In this document: piece by piece, positions 53,987 through 64,000 of the stretch | How positions within the stretch are numbered: the first letter of the stretch is position 1 | Layout of the letters: each line of letters begins with the position of its first letter | Assembly: GCA_940671915.1 (NCBI GenBank) | Contig: CALNVZ010002143.1 | Location: 268,676 to 332,675, forward strand | Direction of reading: 5' to 3' | DNA from: Paracentrotus lividus | Taxonomy: Eukaryota > Echinodermata > Echinoidea > Camarodonta > Echinidae | DNA length: 64,000 nt | Notes under the pieces: model-generated | Told to the model about the DNA's origin: nothing | What the model saw: the letters and a program-made list of their open reading frames with translations, nothing else | The model's database searches: none | Position numbers and translations under genes: made by a program

Positions 53987-56139
53987 ACTACCATTAACAC
54001 ATCTGGAAAATCTGTTTGCATTATGGGAGATTTCAATATAGATATGTTGTCACAAAATGCCAATACCGTTTCGAAAACATAATCGAGTCCAATGCTTTCA
54101 GTACAACGATTGATAAACCTACACGAATAAGTGATCGATCATCAACACTTCTGGATAATATCTTTATCAAAACTAGTAAAGCCTATTCTCAGTCTGGGCT
54201 ATTCTATAGCGAAATTTCTGATCATCTTCCTGTCTTATGTATATTTTATGATAAAAACTCAAATGAACGTAGCAGCCGTGATGATATACATAAACGTAGG
54301 TTCACTGAAGGCAACATTTCAAGTTTAAAGGATGCTTTCTTTTCAGAAGACTGGTCTGAAGTGTTGCAGTGTAGTAATGTAGAAAGGGCTTTCAAACTAT
54401 TTAACACGAAATTCGAATACCATTTTAATAGAATAATCCTTCTTGTAAAATTGAATAGCAATACTTCTGGCAAACATCCATGGATTACGAAAGGAATATT
54501 GCAATCCATTAAAAGACGAAATTTTTTTTATACAAAAGAAGTATTAGAAAACCCACTAAAGAGCATGTTCACAAATACAAGAAATATCGAAATTTACTCA
54601 CATCTATCATCAGGTCGTCGCGGAAAATGCACTACTCTAGACAGTTTGAAAATGTTCAAGGTAAAATGTCCTCAACTTGGAAAATTGTCAAAGACATATT
54701 ATGTAAACAAAATATGTCTAAAGCTGCTCAAAAATTTATCAATGAAGGTATTGAGTTAACTTCTGCCGATGACATTGCAAACACATTTAATGATTACTTT
54801 GTTAATGTCGGCCCTAACCAGGCGAATAAAATAGATCTTGTTGAAATAAATTTTAAGGAATATCTTCAAGAAAAATGTCAGTTTTCTATTTTCCTTAAGC
54901 CAACTGATTGTCATGAGATATTGAATATTGTCCACTCTCTTAAAAATAGTACGTCCTCTGGGCATGATGAAATAAGTTCAACGCTGCTAAAGCAAATTGT
55001 AGGCTCAATCGTAAAACCTCTTTTACATATTTGCAATCTCTCCATGTCAACAGGCGTATTCCCTTCTGCATTCAAACTAGCTAAGGTGATTCCCATTCAT
55101 AAAAAAGACAACACCTCCACTATTACTAATTATAGACTAATTTCAATATTGCCTAGTTCCTCAAAAATATTAGAGAGGATTGTATATAACCGCTTGATTA
55201 GCTTTCTTGACAAGAACAAACTACTCAATCCAAGCCAGTTTGGTTTTCGTAGGTCGCACTTGACTGACCTTGCATTATTACAATTCTATGACCATATATC
55301 CAGTGCACTCGCTGATCGTGAGCATGTCATTGGTGTGTTTATGGATCTAAGCAAGGCTTTTGATACCCTTGACCACTAAATACTTCTTCATAAACTCTCT
55401 CATTATGGTGTGAGAGGCATTGCTTTAGATTGGTTTAAGAGCTATCTCTCTGACAGGAGACAATACACATGTTATAATTTTTCTAACTCTGATATATCAT
55501 TCTTGAAGTGTGGCGTGCCTCAAGGTTCTATATTAGGCCCATTGCTATTTCTCATTTATGTTAATGATATTTGTAATGTATCGAAAGAGTTGAACTATAT
55601 ACTTTTTGCTGATGATACAAGTGTTTTCCAATCTCATCGTGATATACATATGCTTTTGGACACCATTAACATGGAGCGACCAAAACTAGCTAAATGGTTT
55701 TGGAGTGACATCTTAGCTCTCAATGTTTCTTAAACGAATTATATTCATTTCAAGGGAAGGAAGTCATCTGATAACCTGAATGTCAGTGTGAAACTTGATA
55801 ATGTATTTTTAGAAAAGAAAACATCTAAAAAATTTCATGGAATTCATATTAATGATCAACTTACCTGGAATGACCATTTGAAGCACATAAGTAAGCCTAT
55901 TTCTAGAAATATTGGCATATTGTATAGAGTGAAATATCTTGTATCTAATAAGATATTATTTATGTTGTACAATACTCTTATTTTACCTTATATTTCATAT
56001 TGTAATATCATCTGGGCGACATCCAAAAGTGTCACAGTTGCAATTATGTTATTACAAAAGAAAGCCGTTCGTATATGTGCCGGTGCAGGTTATCGTGATC
56101 ACACACGCCCTCTGTTTATTGAGCTCAAGTGCCTAACTG
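53601..56139 (+). pseudogene. LINE ORF2: endonuclease remainder and reverse transcriptase (L2/CR1-like)
   Basis: The endonuclease resumes with NFIACIVYRPPQNN, SVCIMGDFNIDML and SEISDHLPVLC. The RT follows: LKNSTSSGHDEISSTLLKQ, VIPIHKKDN, NYRLISILPSSSKILERIV, QFGFRRSHLTDLALL, GVFMDLSKAFDTLDH, GVPQGSILGPLLFLIYVNDI and the catalytic ILFADDT, then LTWNDHLKHISKPISRNIGIL and LPYISYCNIIWA. Frame changes lie near 54075 and 54640, and in-frame TAA codons at 55377 and 55731. Two frame changes in an otherwise clean gene could be base errors. Block wording fits the L2/CR1 part of the Jockey-group LINEs. It stops at TTAA 56140, where a MITE interrupts. Confidence 0.88.
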
Positions 56140-56143
56140 TTAA

Positions 56144-57179
56144 CTTTTTATGCGCCACTTGAAAACCCGGCCTGTGCCACATTATTTCAGGGACACGCAT
56201 TTAAGGCCAATCTTTATAGAGTCTGCTGAATCAAGTTGCTATAACTTTTTACTGCTTGAACCTAACAAAAAATATTGTGTAGCAAAGTTGTGGAGTATAA
56301 AATTTCTGTTTTGATGATGCCACACTCGTGGCATTATTTATTATCATTTGTATAATAAATATTAATATATATTGTTTGATTTTTTTTATATTTATGACAA
56401 CTTTTTATTCCTAAAAAATGTCTTATTTACCAATGAGGACATACTTTTAAACCAAATGCATTATCAAGGTGAACTGCTAAGCTTTTTTGGTATATCATAC
56501 TCTCATACTAAGACTAAAATACTAAGGTTATAATTTATTGAAGAAAAAAAAGTTCAGAGGAAAAGAAAGATCAACGTGTCCCTCTCAGCCACTCTTGGCA
56601 ACGGGGTAATCCCTCCCATTGATTCCCCCAGCCCTGTAGGCCACTCTTGACAATGAGGTAATCTCCCCCATAGAAATGTTCCTCCCTGGTCACCTAACCT
56701 TGACAATGGGGTGATTTCCTCATTGAAACTACCCTGGTCCTGGTCATTGTCGATATCCGGCTTAGTGGGAAGTGAAAGGGAACATCAGAGGAATACATCT
56801 CTTTCTTCTTTTGTTGCAAAAAATCAACCTTTGAAATGAAGAACTTTATTGATTTTTGTTCTTTCCACAGTGTATGTATACAAGTACACTTTACTGTAAT
56901 ATCAGATGTAAAAGTATATGAGGACTTATAACAAGAGAAAAAAATAAAACATCCACCGAAAACGCTAAATACGCTGTTATTTTAAATGTAACACTATGAT
57001 GAAAAGCAGTTTATCTATAAGTGTGAGTTGTATACAATGCAAACAATACAGAGCGCGAATAACTGCTGCCCACTACGAGCGGTAATATGAATGTCCAATT
57101 GACTCGTGTACTATCGTGCAAAATTGCATTCACGGCACCCCTACGTACGTGCAATTCTGCACCCATGGAACACAAAGAG
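56144..57179. mobile_element. piggyBac-like MITE in LINE ORF2, 1.04 kb, TTAA target
   Basis: TTAA at 56140-56143 and 57180-57183. The LINE reads ELKCLTVN before and VNDIHFLQTSLFMYRFNN after, continuous when the insertion is ignored. Ends: CTTTTTATGCGCCACTTG and, on the reverse strand, CTCTTTGTGTTCCATGGG. Near 56580-56740 an internal CCACTCTTGACAATGAGGTA unit is repeated about three times; the same unit occurs at 60.0-60.13 kb. Confidence 0.82.
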
Positions 57180-57183
57180 TTAA

Positions 57184-57740
57184 TGATATTCATTTTCTCC
57201 AAACTTCCCTGTTTATGTATCGATTTAACAATAATTTGTTACCGGCCTCTTTTGCTTCAATGTTTTACCTAAACAATGCCTTCCATTCCTATCCCACAAG
57301 ACAATGTACCAATATATATTTATTGAACCCTCGTGCACAGTTAGCCCATAAGTTTATTAGACATAATGGCCCGGATGTTTGGAATTCTTTATCTAATGAC
57401 ACTCGAAATCTATTGACTGTGCATTCTTTTAAAAAGGCGGTTAAGCACCTGCTTGTCTCAAAAATGTAATTGCTGTGATACATGGCTACAGTTGGTTTTG
57501 TTGTTGATTCTTTTTCTTTTGTTTTTACCAATAAGATGATTTTTCATATTTAAAAAAAGTAAATTTGGAGGCTGAAATGACAGGGCTATTCTAATGTTCT
57601 CTACACACTCTCTTCTATCTCTTTATCTATCTCTCTTTTCCTTAATTGCATTTAATTTACTTGTTTAGTTTAGTTGTTTGTTTGTTTTAGTTAGTAGACT
57701 AGTGTTTTGTAATCACTTAAATAAACATTATTGGATTGTA
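57184..57740 (+). pseudogene. LINE ORF2 C-terminus and 3' UTR
   Basis: Encodes HFLQTSLFMYRFNNNLLP, HSYPTRQCTNIYL, FIRHNGPDVWNSLSNDTRNL and VHSFKKAVKHLL to a stop at 57467. The H-x-Y-x-T-R, G-P-x-x-W-N and S-F-K blocks are the usual C-terminal end of L2/CR1-type ORF2. An AATAAA lies near 57719 in the 3' UTR. The exact 3' end was not defined. Confidence 0.82.
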
Positions 57741-58300
57741 AGGTGTAGCAATGACTCAAGCATTATGCTTATATTGTCACACCTCTGTATGTTCTAAGAT
57801 TGATGATTGAAAAATGTATTATCATTGTAATCTCCTTGTACAGTGCGTCCCAGAAAAAAGTATACCCAACTTTGAGGGTCTCGTATTAGAAATTCATAAA
57901 TTATGTGACCTTATTTTTCATTTTGTATTAAAGAGTGACTCATGTTCTGTTCGATGATACCAAATTTATGTCAATGCTGTCATGAATGACTGAGTACTTG
58001 AACTTTGAAAAAACAATCCATCGAAAGTGCTTTGTACCAAGTTTTTCGGAAGTAAACTTTTCATTTCAATAATCCTTATGTTTCTGTTTTAGCCTGAAAA
58101 TGATGCAAAGTGGATGAAAGTTCAAATAAATGTTTGTATTATTTTATAAATCACACATATATGTCAAATGTAGCTCAAGGGAATTGACCAAAAATGTTAA
58201 TTATATTAATGGGATATTGTAAATGAAATCCTGGCTTCCTCATCGTTCATTCATTGTGTGAGGTAAGCCTTCCTGAGTTATTCACAAGGGATAAAGGGTT
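57741..58300. other. Non-coding stretch with a transposon-like end word
   Basis: CAGTGCGTCCCAGAAAAAAG then TATACCC at 57841-57867 looks like a DNA transposon terminus, but no mirrored end was found. No gene recognised. Confidence 0.4.
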
Positions 58301-58334
58301 GCTTGGGATGCTATCTTAGGCGAGGGATCAAAAA

Positions 58335-58585
58335 TATCGATACCATGCCCGCCGCGGCCTCCCCCACTTTCGCGTCCGGGCCGCGTTTTCGGATTATCCC
58401 CGGCAGGCGGCGGCCGGTCGTTGGCTAGCGGAGTGCAAATGGATATGCGCTGGCCGCGGCCTGCCGCTCAGAGTCTGGTTTCAGTAAAAATTGTCTTAAT
58501 GACGTCGGTAGGCCGCGGCCGGTAGGCAAAGCAGCCTCCCCCGGCCAGCCGCTCGCAATTATAATGGAGTATAATGGAGTATGGC
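58335..58585. repeat. GC-rich island with GGCCGCGGCC palindromes
   Basis: In AT-rich surroundings this 250 bp block is GC-rich, with GCCGCGGCCT, GGCCGCGGCC (twice), CGGCAGGCGGCGGCCGG and CCGGCCAGCCGCTCG. No open frame with a recognised domain. It could be part of a repeat or a small regulatory island. Confidence 0.5.
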
Positions 58586-58973
58586 GCTCTTCAAGCTGAT
58601 GTAGATTTAGTGAGCTGTTTAATCTCTTGACCTTCTTTGGGTTCGAGGGTGAGGGGCAAGAATACATTATTAGCCGTGCATATTATCATCTTTTCCTCGA
58701 ATATCTAGTATATAGTGCCCAAAACTTAAAATCATATTTTTATATAATTCGAAACTTGTTCCATTCATTTTTATACAATTTTAAAATAAATAGCGATGCC
58801 AAATATTCCCAAACATTTTTTCCCCTTTAAATTGTGTGGATGTTATTTTAATTGGGGCTTCATTATTCTTGTAATGATGGCCTTGATTGTTGTTTTGTTT
58901 TGTCTGTTTATTGTCTGATTGTACTGTGTGATTGTGTATTTGGGAGTCTTGCCAAAACAATTGTTTGCAGCAG

Positions 58974-59885
58974 GGGCGGCGATTTCATGTTACGAGTGGG
59001 GGGGGGGGGGGCAAAACCCCGGAATGGAAACTGTTTTTCACTCGAAAGGAATAAAGCATAATTGGATACTCCCAAATTGTAGCATGACCTACTTCGCTCA
59101 TTATGCAGAAACTAAAGACAATTTTAAGAAATATTAGTTTGGCAGAAATAAAAAATATTCCACGAATAAATATGGGTAAGAAGAAGAAAGAGTACCAGGT
59201 TAAATCATTGCATTGTTACTTGTTTGCGAACGCGAAGCGAAAGCCGAAAATTTTGGTTTACAATAACATTAATCATCGTAGTCACTAATATTTACTACCC
59301 TTAAAGAAAATACAGGTGCGAATCGCACGGAGAGTGAATATCCCATTAATTATGGGTTATGAAATATATATGTTTGTAATACCTTTCTAAATATGATCAT
59401 TGGTACGAGCGCGAAGCACTATGCGGAAATTTGGCTTCATAGGGACAAGAAAAGAAAGAATTTATAAAAAATAAAATTGTTATTTTCATGGCATCTATCT
59501 TTTGGACTGATTGGCAAATACAAAATCTATCCAAAATGCTAGGAAATAAAAATGTTACTAGCCTTAAAAAATGGAGGGGTGATGATTTTTTTTTCTGGGG
59601 GGATCGTCCCCCAGAAAAGCTGTCCAAATGATAAATGATGGAAATCATGAACATAATTTTCCGATCGCGCTTCGCGTTCGTATGTTATAAGAATGATAAT
59701 ATTATTCAGAGAGGGATTACAATCATATACATGTAGATATTTATAAAGCATATTAGTATGATTTTCACTCGCGCTTTGCACCGTTGTATTTTCTTTAAGG
59801 GTAGTTATTATCAGCTAGTAAATACAATGATAAATGTTATTATAAAAGCAAAATTTTCGGCTCGCGCTTCACGCTCGCAAACAAA
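58974..59885. repeat. GGCGATTTCATG / GCGAAGCGC dispersed repeat, full-length-like copy
   Basis: Begins GGGGCGGCGATTTCATG, then a G tract and AACCCCGGAATGG. Iterated hairpin words follow at 59227-59247, 59405-59420, 59662-59682, 59766-59780 and 59858-59880 (GCTCGCGCTTCACGCTCGC). Same order of landmarks as 30117-31800, allowing for the SINE insertion there. Confidence 0.7.
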
Positions 59886-59929
59886 TGACAATGGAACGTC
59901 TTAACGTAATAAATCGTAAATCATCCCAA

Positions 59930-60360
59930 GGGTGGCTAGGGTTGCATCATTGTCGGCGAATTTCAGGAAATCATGAGGGATGGGCGATGATTATCCATCC
60001 ATAATAAGTTATTCTTTCAGCCACCATTGACAATGTGTTAATATCTCCCATGACTCCCACCCCACCCCTTCCCCGAAAGATCAGCTACCCTTGACAATGG
60101 GTTGATCTCTCCATTGAATTTTCCTGGCCTGGTCATTACCAACGTCCGGCTTAGCGGGGAATGAAAAGGAACATCAAAGGGGTGTTTGTTGTTTGTTTTT
60201 TCTCTCTTTAGTTGCCATAAGTCATCCTTGGTATTTGGAAATAAAATAACTTAATTGAAATTTTTAATAAACTTTACTGTTATAACATATATCATGACAC
60301 TAAATCATATTCGCAACATTTTCTTAAGGGTTAATCAAATAGAGTCACGTTATGTTTACG
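59930..60360. repeat. Repeat sharing the CCTTGACAATGGGTTGAT unit with the 56.1 kb MITE
   Basis: CACCATTGACAATGTGTTAA, CTACCCTTGACAATGGGTTG and CGTCCGGCTTAGCGGGGAAT then GAAAAGGAACATCA match 56580-56790. Probably a second, end-less copy of that element's interior. Confidence 0.6.
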
Positions 60361-60438
60361 TTAAGTTACTTTGTATTTAGCCTACTCTATGACAATGCAT
60401 GAACTGTCCCGTTTTCAGATCACTCGAATAAAGAAGCG

Positions 60439-60916
60439 CTACAACCCACTTGCCCGCTTGCCCGGGGCAAGTGAAAACCACAGGCGGGCAAGCAAAGTTC
60501 AGAGCCACTTGCCCAATCGAGCAAGCGATGATTTGAGTACAAGATGTATATTCAATATTTTACCTCAAAAACACAATAAAATATATGTTTATAAACACGA
60601 ATCAGACAAAAGTATTACACAACGGTATGTGATTCATCATATCAAAATGAGACACAAATCGCTGAGCAAACTCAGCAAAGGATCAAGGAAATCGATAATA
60701 TGATATAGAATGTCAAATTTGGAGGGTAGTATATTTTGATGCTCATTTCTGCTTTGGAAAAAAGTGGGCAAAAACGAGATGGGGAAAGTTCTAAAAAATA
60801 AATTCTTTTGCTGATAAAAACAAAAAAAAAATGTCGGCAAGTGGTTTTTTCTCTTGGGCAAGCAAAACAAAATATCACTTGCCCAATAGGGCAAGTGGAA
60901 AATAAAATTTTTGTAG
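60439..60916. mobile_element. MITE-like inverted repeat with CCACTTGCCC palindromic ends
   Basis: Left end CTACAACCCACTTGCCC, then a mirrored GGGGCAAGTG. Right end CACTTGCCCAATAGGGCAAG then TGG and TTTTTGTAG. Each terminus is itself a hairpin. 478 bp, no coding sequence, target duplication unclear. Confidence 0.65.
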
Positions 60917-61605
60917 AGGCTTGTCAGCTCGCAATTGTTTATATTTGTCTTGCTACACAAAATTATGCATGATGTTTATGAGGATTATTACCCTATAGGC
61001 ATACATGTTAACATTCAGTATGATTCACATAGAGAAAGCGAGAGAAAGACAAAGGGAGTTGGTCCTCTAGCAAGTAACCTACGTGCAATCGTGGCCCACA
61101 TACTGTACTTCTTCTTCCCCCCATTAGGTTTACATAATCTCTACAATAATACCCATTATCATGTCCATATGCACATGGCAGCCTTGCTGTAGAATTGAAT
61201 ATATTTACAACATCAAACTTAGCTACACAAGACATTGGCGGATACAGGATTTCACGATAGGGGGTGCCAGGCCCGATGGGCGGGGGGGCGGGGGGGTTGC
61301 TGCCGAAATTTTCTGATTTTAACATGTACCGTCATTGAGCGGCTTCCAAATTATAGGGGGCGCGTATCCTGCGCCCCCGGCGGGATACGCCACTGCAAGA
61401 CAAATAAATTAATCGACACTAATCAGTAATAAAGAGGAATAGCATGCAAACGATCTTGGTTGGTGCAAAAGCTTTTAAACTAGGCCTATACTGTTTGTTC
61501 TGGTTTTGCATATTTTCAAAATTTTACTTTTTCTCATTCTATTATATTCTATCTTTTTTATTTTATTTTTTTAACACGCTACTTTTAAAAACGGAAAATG
61601 AAATA
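60917..61605. other. Non-coding stretch with a GGCGGATACAGG-type repeat end
   Basis: TTGGCGGATACAGGATTTCA, a G-rich tract and GGGGGCGCGTATCCTGCGCC then CCC near 61238-61395 form a short inverted pair typical of a dispersed repeat. No gene recognised. Confidence 0.45.
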
Positions 61606-61607
61606 TA

Positions 61608-62610
61608 GGGTAGATGTAGGGAATACCGGCCACTTTGCTTAATTAATTATAATTATAATTAATTTGCTTAATTAGCACATGAAAACAATAAAATCACAAA
61701 AGAAAAAGATTCTCATTGCTTAGCTACATCATTCAACTTTATTTTCCAAAAAAATTGAGGTAATCAAATATTTGTTGAGGCAGTTATATGCAAATAATGA
61801 CGTCATCGTAAATTGTCCGGCATTCCCTACAGTGTAGGAAATACCGGACAGTATGTTTTTACCCTTTTTTTGTATAAAGATCTGTCTGGAAGCACTGATT
61901 TGAATGTAAACCATCAACTTAACATGTTTGTATTGATTTTTTATAACATTATTCATTTTTAGAAGATAATATGCATTTTACTACAAAATTTCAAAACAGT
62001 CAGAATAACTTTATATCTCAAGTAGATCATGACATATCACAATAATAATAAAGAGAAATAGACATTTCAAAATTGTCAAACAATTTAATAAATAAATATA
62101 ATACATTATATATGCAACTTACTATTTGATCTACATGCTTAGCAACTCAACCCGGAAGTAAAACAAACAACCGTCAATGTGGTGTCCGGTATTCCCTACA
62201 CAAAAAAATGACTGACTAGCACTTTTCAACACACTACCACCCCAATACACAGGCTTTGTACAGTGCAAACACTCCATACACGTTTGGCCCACCCTCCACA
62301 CATGTCCATAATGCATGAAAGAGAGGTCATGCCCAAATTCTATTTTTATACCATCACATTCTCTAAAATGTCAATTTTTACATCAGGCCATTTTTCAGGC
62401 TGCAAATTTTCCTACCTTGACAGATTGTGGTAGTTTTCTCGGAGATTTCTCACTTGCTGTTGTCGAATACAGCATTCAACCTTCCCAGACAGACCACCTG
62501 ACCAATAGATGCCGGTATTTCAACTCAGTTGATCTAATGTTGGCAGCTAGGGCTGGACATGTGGTGACCGTCCGATATTCCCTACTGTCCGGTATTCCCT
62601 ACATCTACCC
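61608..62610. mobile_element. TA-flanked MITE with iterated GTAGGGAATACCGG motif
   Basis: Inverted ends GGGTAGATGTAGGGAATACC then GG; TA on both sides (61606-61607, 62611-62612). The terminal word GTAGGGAATACCGGACAG recurs inside in both orientations near 61816-61855, 62181 and 62565. TA target and 1.0 kb length suggest a Tc1/mariner-mobilised element. A minus-strand Cys-rich stretch (about 62210-62310, TCMECLHCTKP) has no clear family. Confidence 0.75.
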
Positions 62611-62644
62611 TACAAATGATCAGCTAGCAGATATGGCTAAAATA

Positions 62645-63639
62645 CTGTCCGTCATAAAGGTGGAATATTTTTTTGCCGCCATAGAGACATGATTTTGCTC
62701 TGACTTTAATTTCTTGAATATGTTTGTCCCTGCTTTTACTTTTTGGGACTCTGGCTATATCTTGGACATTTTCCCAACCCTTCACATGGACCTTTTTCCA
62801 AAAAAGTCTTGTCAACCCCCGCAGGGCCAATGTTTGTCATTTTTTCTCTTTTTGGGGCCATTTTTGTTTTCCCGGCCGATCAAGCCCCCTCAGTCTTACC
62901 CCCAGGAAAAGCGACTGATGTGTACTGTTTTATATTGTTCTTTAAGTTAAATCTATATTTCTGGGGACAGGCTAAGGTCTCTTGTGTAGGGGAGGGGTTG
63001 AAGCTAGAAAACGAGATTGGTGAAAATTCGGAATATTTTATTCCATCTTTATGCTGAAAACAAAAGAAATGAAAAACCACCTTTAACCCTTAAATATCAT
63101 CATTTTCCCCTTAAATTTTGTTTAGCCTTGATGACAAGGCTGTAAATAGTCATTATTGATAATATTTTATTTTGAATTATGTTTGGTTGAGATTTTACAA
63201 TACAATTTAGGGAAGATAGAAATTTCCATGGTGTAAAAATGAATAAAATGAATGTTAAACCCCAATCAAAATAAATTTGACCCCTCCCCTAGACACAAAA
63301 GAGTCGAGCCTGTAACCATTAAACTAGGTTTAAGTTAAAGAACAATAACAAATCTCCACCTCAGACGTGTTTCCTTGGGGTAGGACTGAGGGGGCCTTGG
63401 TGGGTCGCGTGAACAAAAGAGGGCCCCAAAATTAAGAAAAAATGACGAAAATGGCCATCTTCTGGGGGTGACAAACTTTTTTGAAGAAAAATCCCCGGGA
63501 AGGGTTGAGGGAACGTCCAAGATATACCCAGGATCCCAGAGAGCGAAAGCGGTGACAAACACAAGCAAGAAATCAATAACGGAGCAACATAATGTCGCTT
63601 GAGCAAGAAAAAAATATTCCACCTTTATGACGAACAGTG
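62645..63639. mobile_element. Long-arm hairpin MITE, copy B (TA target)
   Basis: Ends CTGTCCGTCATAAAGGTGGA then ATATT and, on the reverse strand, CACTGTTCGTCATAAAGGTG then GAATATT; TA flanks both (62643-62644, 63640-63641). Arms of about 340 bp (62645-62995, 63290-63639) and a loop of about 295 bp. Same family as 41326-42364. TA target and long inverted arms suggest Tc1/mariner-type mobilisation. Confidence 0.82.
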
Positions 63640-63641
63640 TA

Positions 63642-64000
63642 TTTATAAATTAATTTAAATTTTATTTAATTGATTTACTAATGATAACAGTGGCGGATCC
63701 AGGCGAGGGCGCATTTCACGCCCCTATAATTTGAAAACCACTCATTGTCTGGCGGCGCCCCTGGATTTCATTTTATGACATGACAAACATAGAATTAAAA
63801 CATTATATGTGGTAAATGGGACTAAAAAAAAAGCACTTGTGCTAGTCGATTCTGGTCCATCTGCATTATTGATTTACATAGTATAAACGTTTTGAATACG
63901 AACTATTTATATCAGTTTGGGCACAAAATTTTACACTACGTATATTTCAACAATGTAAACTATACATGAAGTTTAAACGGCATTAACTTACACAAATTGT
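63642..64000. other. Window end: dispersed-repeat word and AT-rich DNA
   Basis: AGTGGCGGATCCAGGCGAGG then GCGCATTTCACGCCCCT near 63689-63725 is another dispersed repeat end. The remainder is AT-rich without a recognised gene. Confidence 0.45.

Noticed and set aside
57841-57870. DNA transposon terminus CAGTGCGTCCCAGAAAAAAG
   Set aside because: No mirrored end or target duplication found in the window, so no element was called.

Overview
This is a gene-poor, AT-rich, repeat-dense piece of an animal nuclear genome. The mix of repeats (Ty3/Gypsy LTR element, L2/CR1-like LINE, Tc1/mariner, piggyBac-like and hAT-like elements, a Polinton polymerase fossil, foldback elements with tandemly iterated arms, GCGCGAAGCGCGAGC palindromes) suggests a marine invertebrate. 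I favour an echinoderm, because iterated-arm foldback elements recall the sea urchin TU elements, but no host gene in the window proves this. No intact host gene was recognised; the best host-like candidates are a PC4-domain gene (8.87-9.46 kb, possibly element-borne) and one weak terminal-exon candidate (43.83-43.93 kb).

Layout. 1-4.2 kb: a long hairpin repeat, then a minus-strand fossil of Polinton DNA polymerase B. 4.9-5.6 kb: LINE fragment carrying a hAT-like MITE. 6.0-8.8 kb: GCGCGAAGCGCGAGC-type repeats and a 400 bp MITE with a 6 bp target duplication. 8.87-9.55 kb: PC4-domain gene. 9.66-10.6 kb: second LINE fragment. 10.6-14.5 kb: a 1.9 kb unit in two tandem copies. 14.8-27.0 kb: a Tc1-like block with inverted ends; a near-whole Ty3/Gypsy element (15.26-24.96 kb) sits in the transposase gene, its 3' LTR is split by a 1.5 kb DNA element, and a second Tc1 copy is split by the 6 bp-TSD MITE. 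27.5-28.85 kb: foldback tandem arrays. 28.85-31.9 kb: piggyBac-like MITE, Tc1 end, composite SINE and GCGAAGCGC repeats. 32.2-35.3 kb: minisatellite, SINE tail and decayed Tc1 end. 35.46-36.46 kb: second iterated-arm foldback element. 36.97-42.71 kb: TTAA-flanked element holding other MITEs. 45.1-57.7 kb: an L2/CR1-like LINE (ORF1, endonuclease, RT, C-terminus) split by a 6.3 kb iterated-arm foldback insertion with a 9 bp target duplication and by a 1 kb piggyBac-like MITE. 57.8-64 kb: further MITEs.

The main theme is nested transposition that can be read as a relative-age series from target duplications and from related uninterrupted copies elsewhere in the window. Three unrelated foldback families share one design: arms made of short tandem units in opposite orientation. 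Several repeats (10.6-14.5, 47.7-53.1, 53.57-53.99 kb) differ mainly by one-base indels and lie near a 25 N gap, so part of the copy number may be assembly error from noisy long reads.
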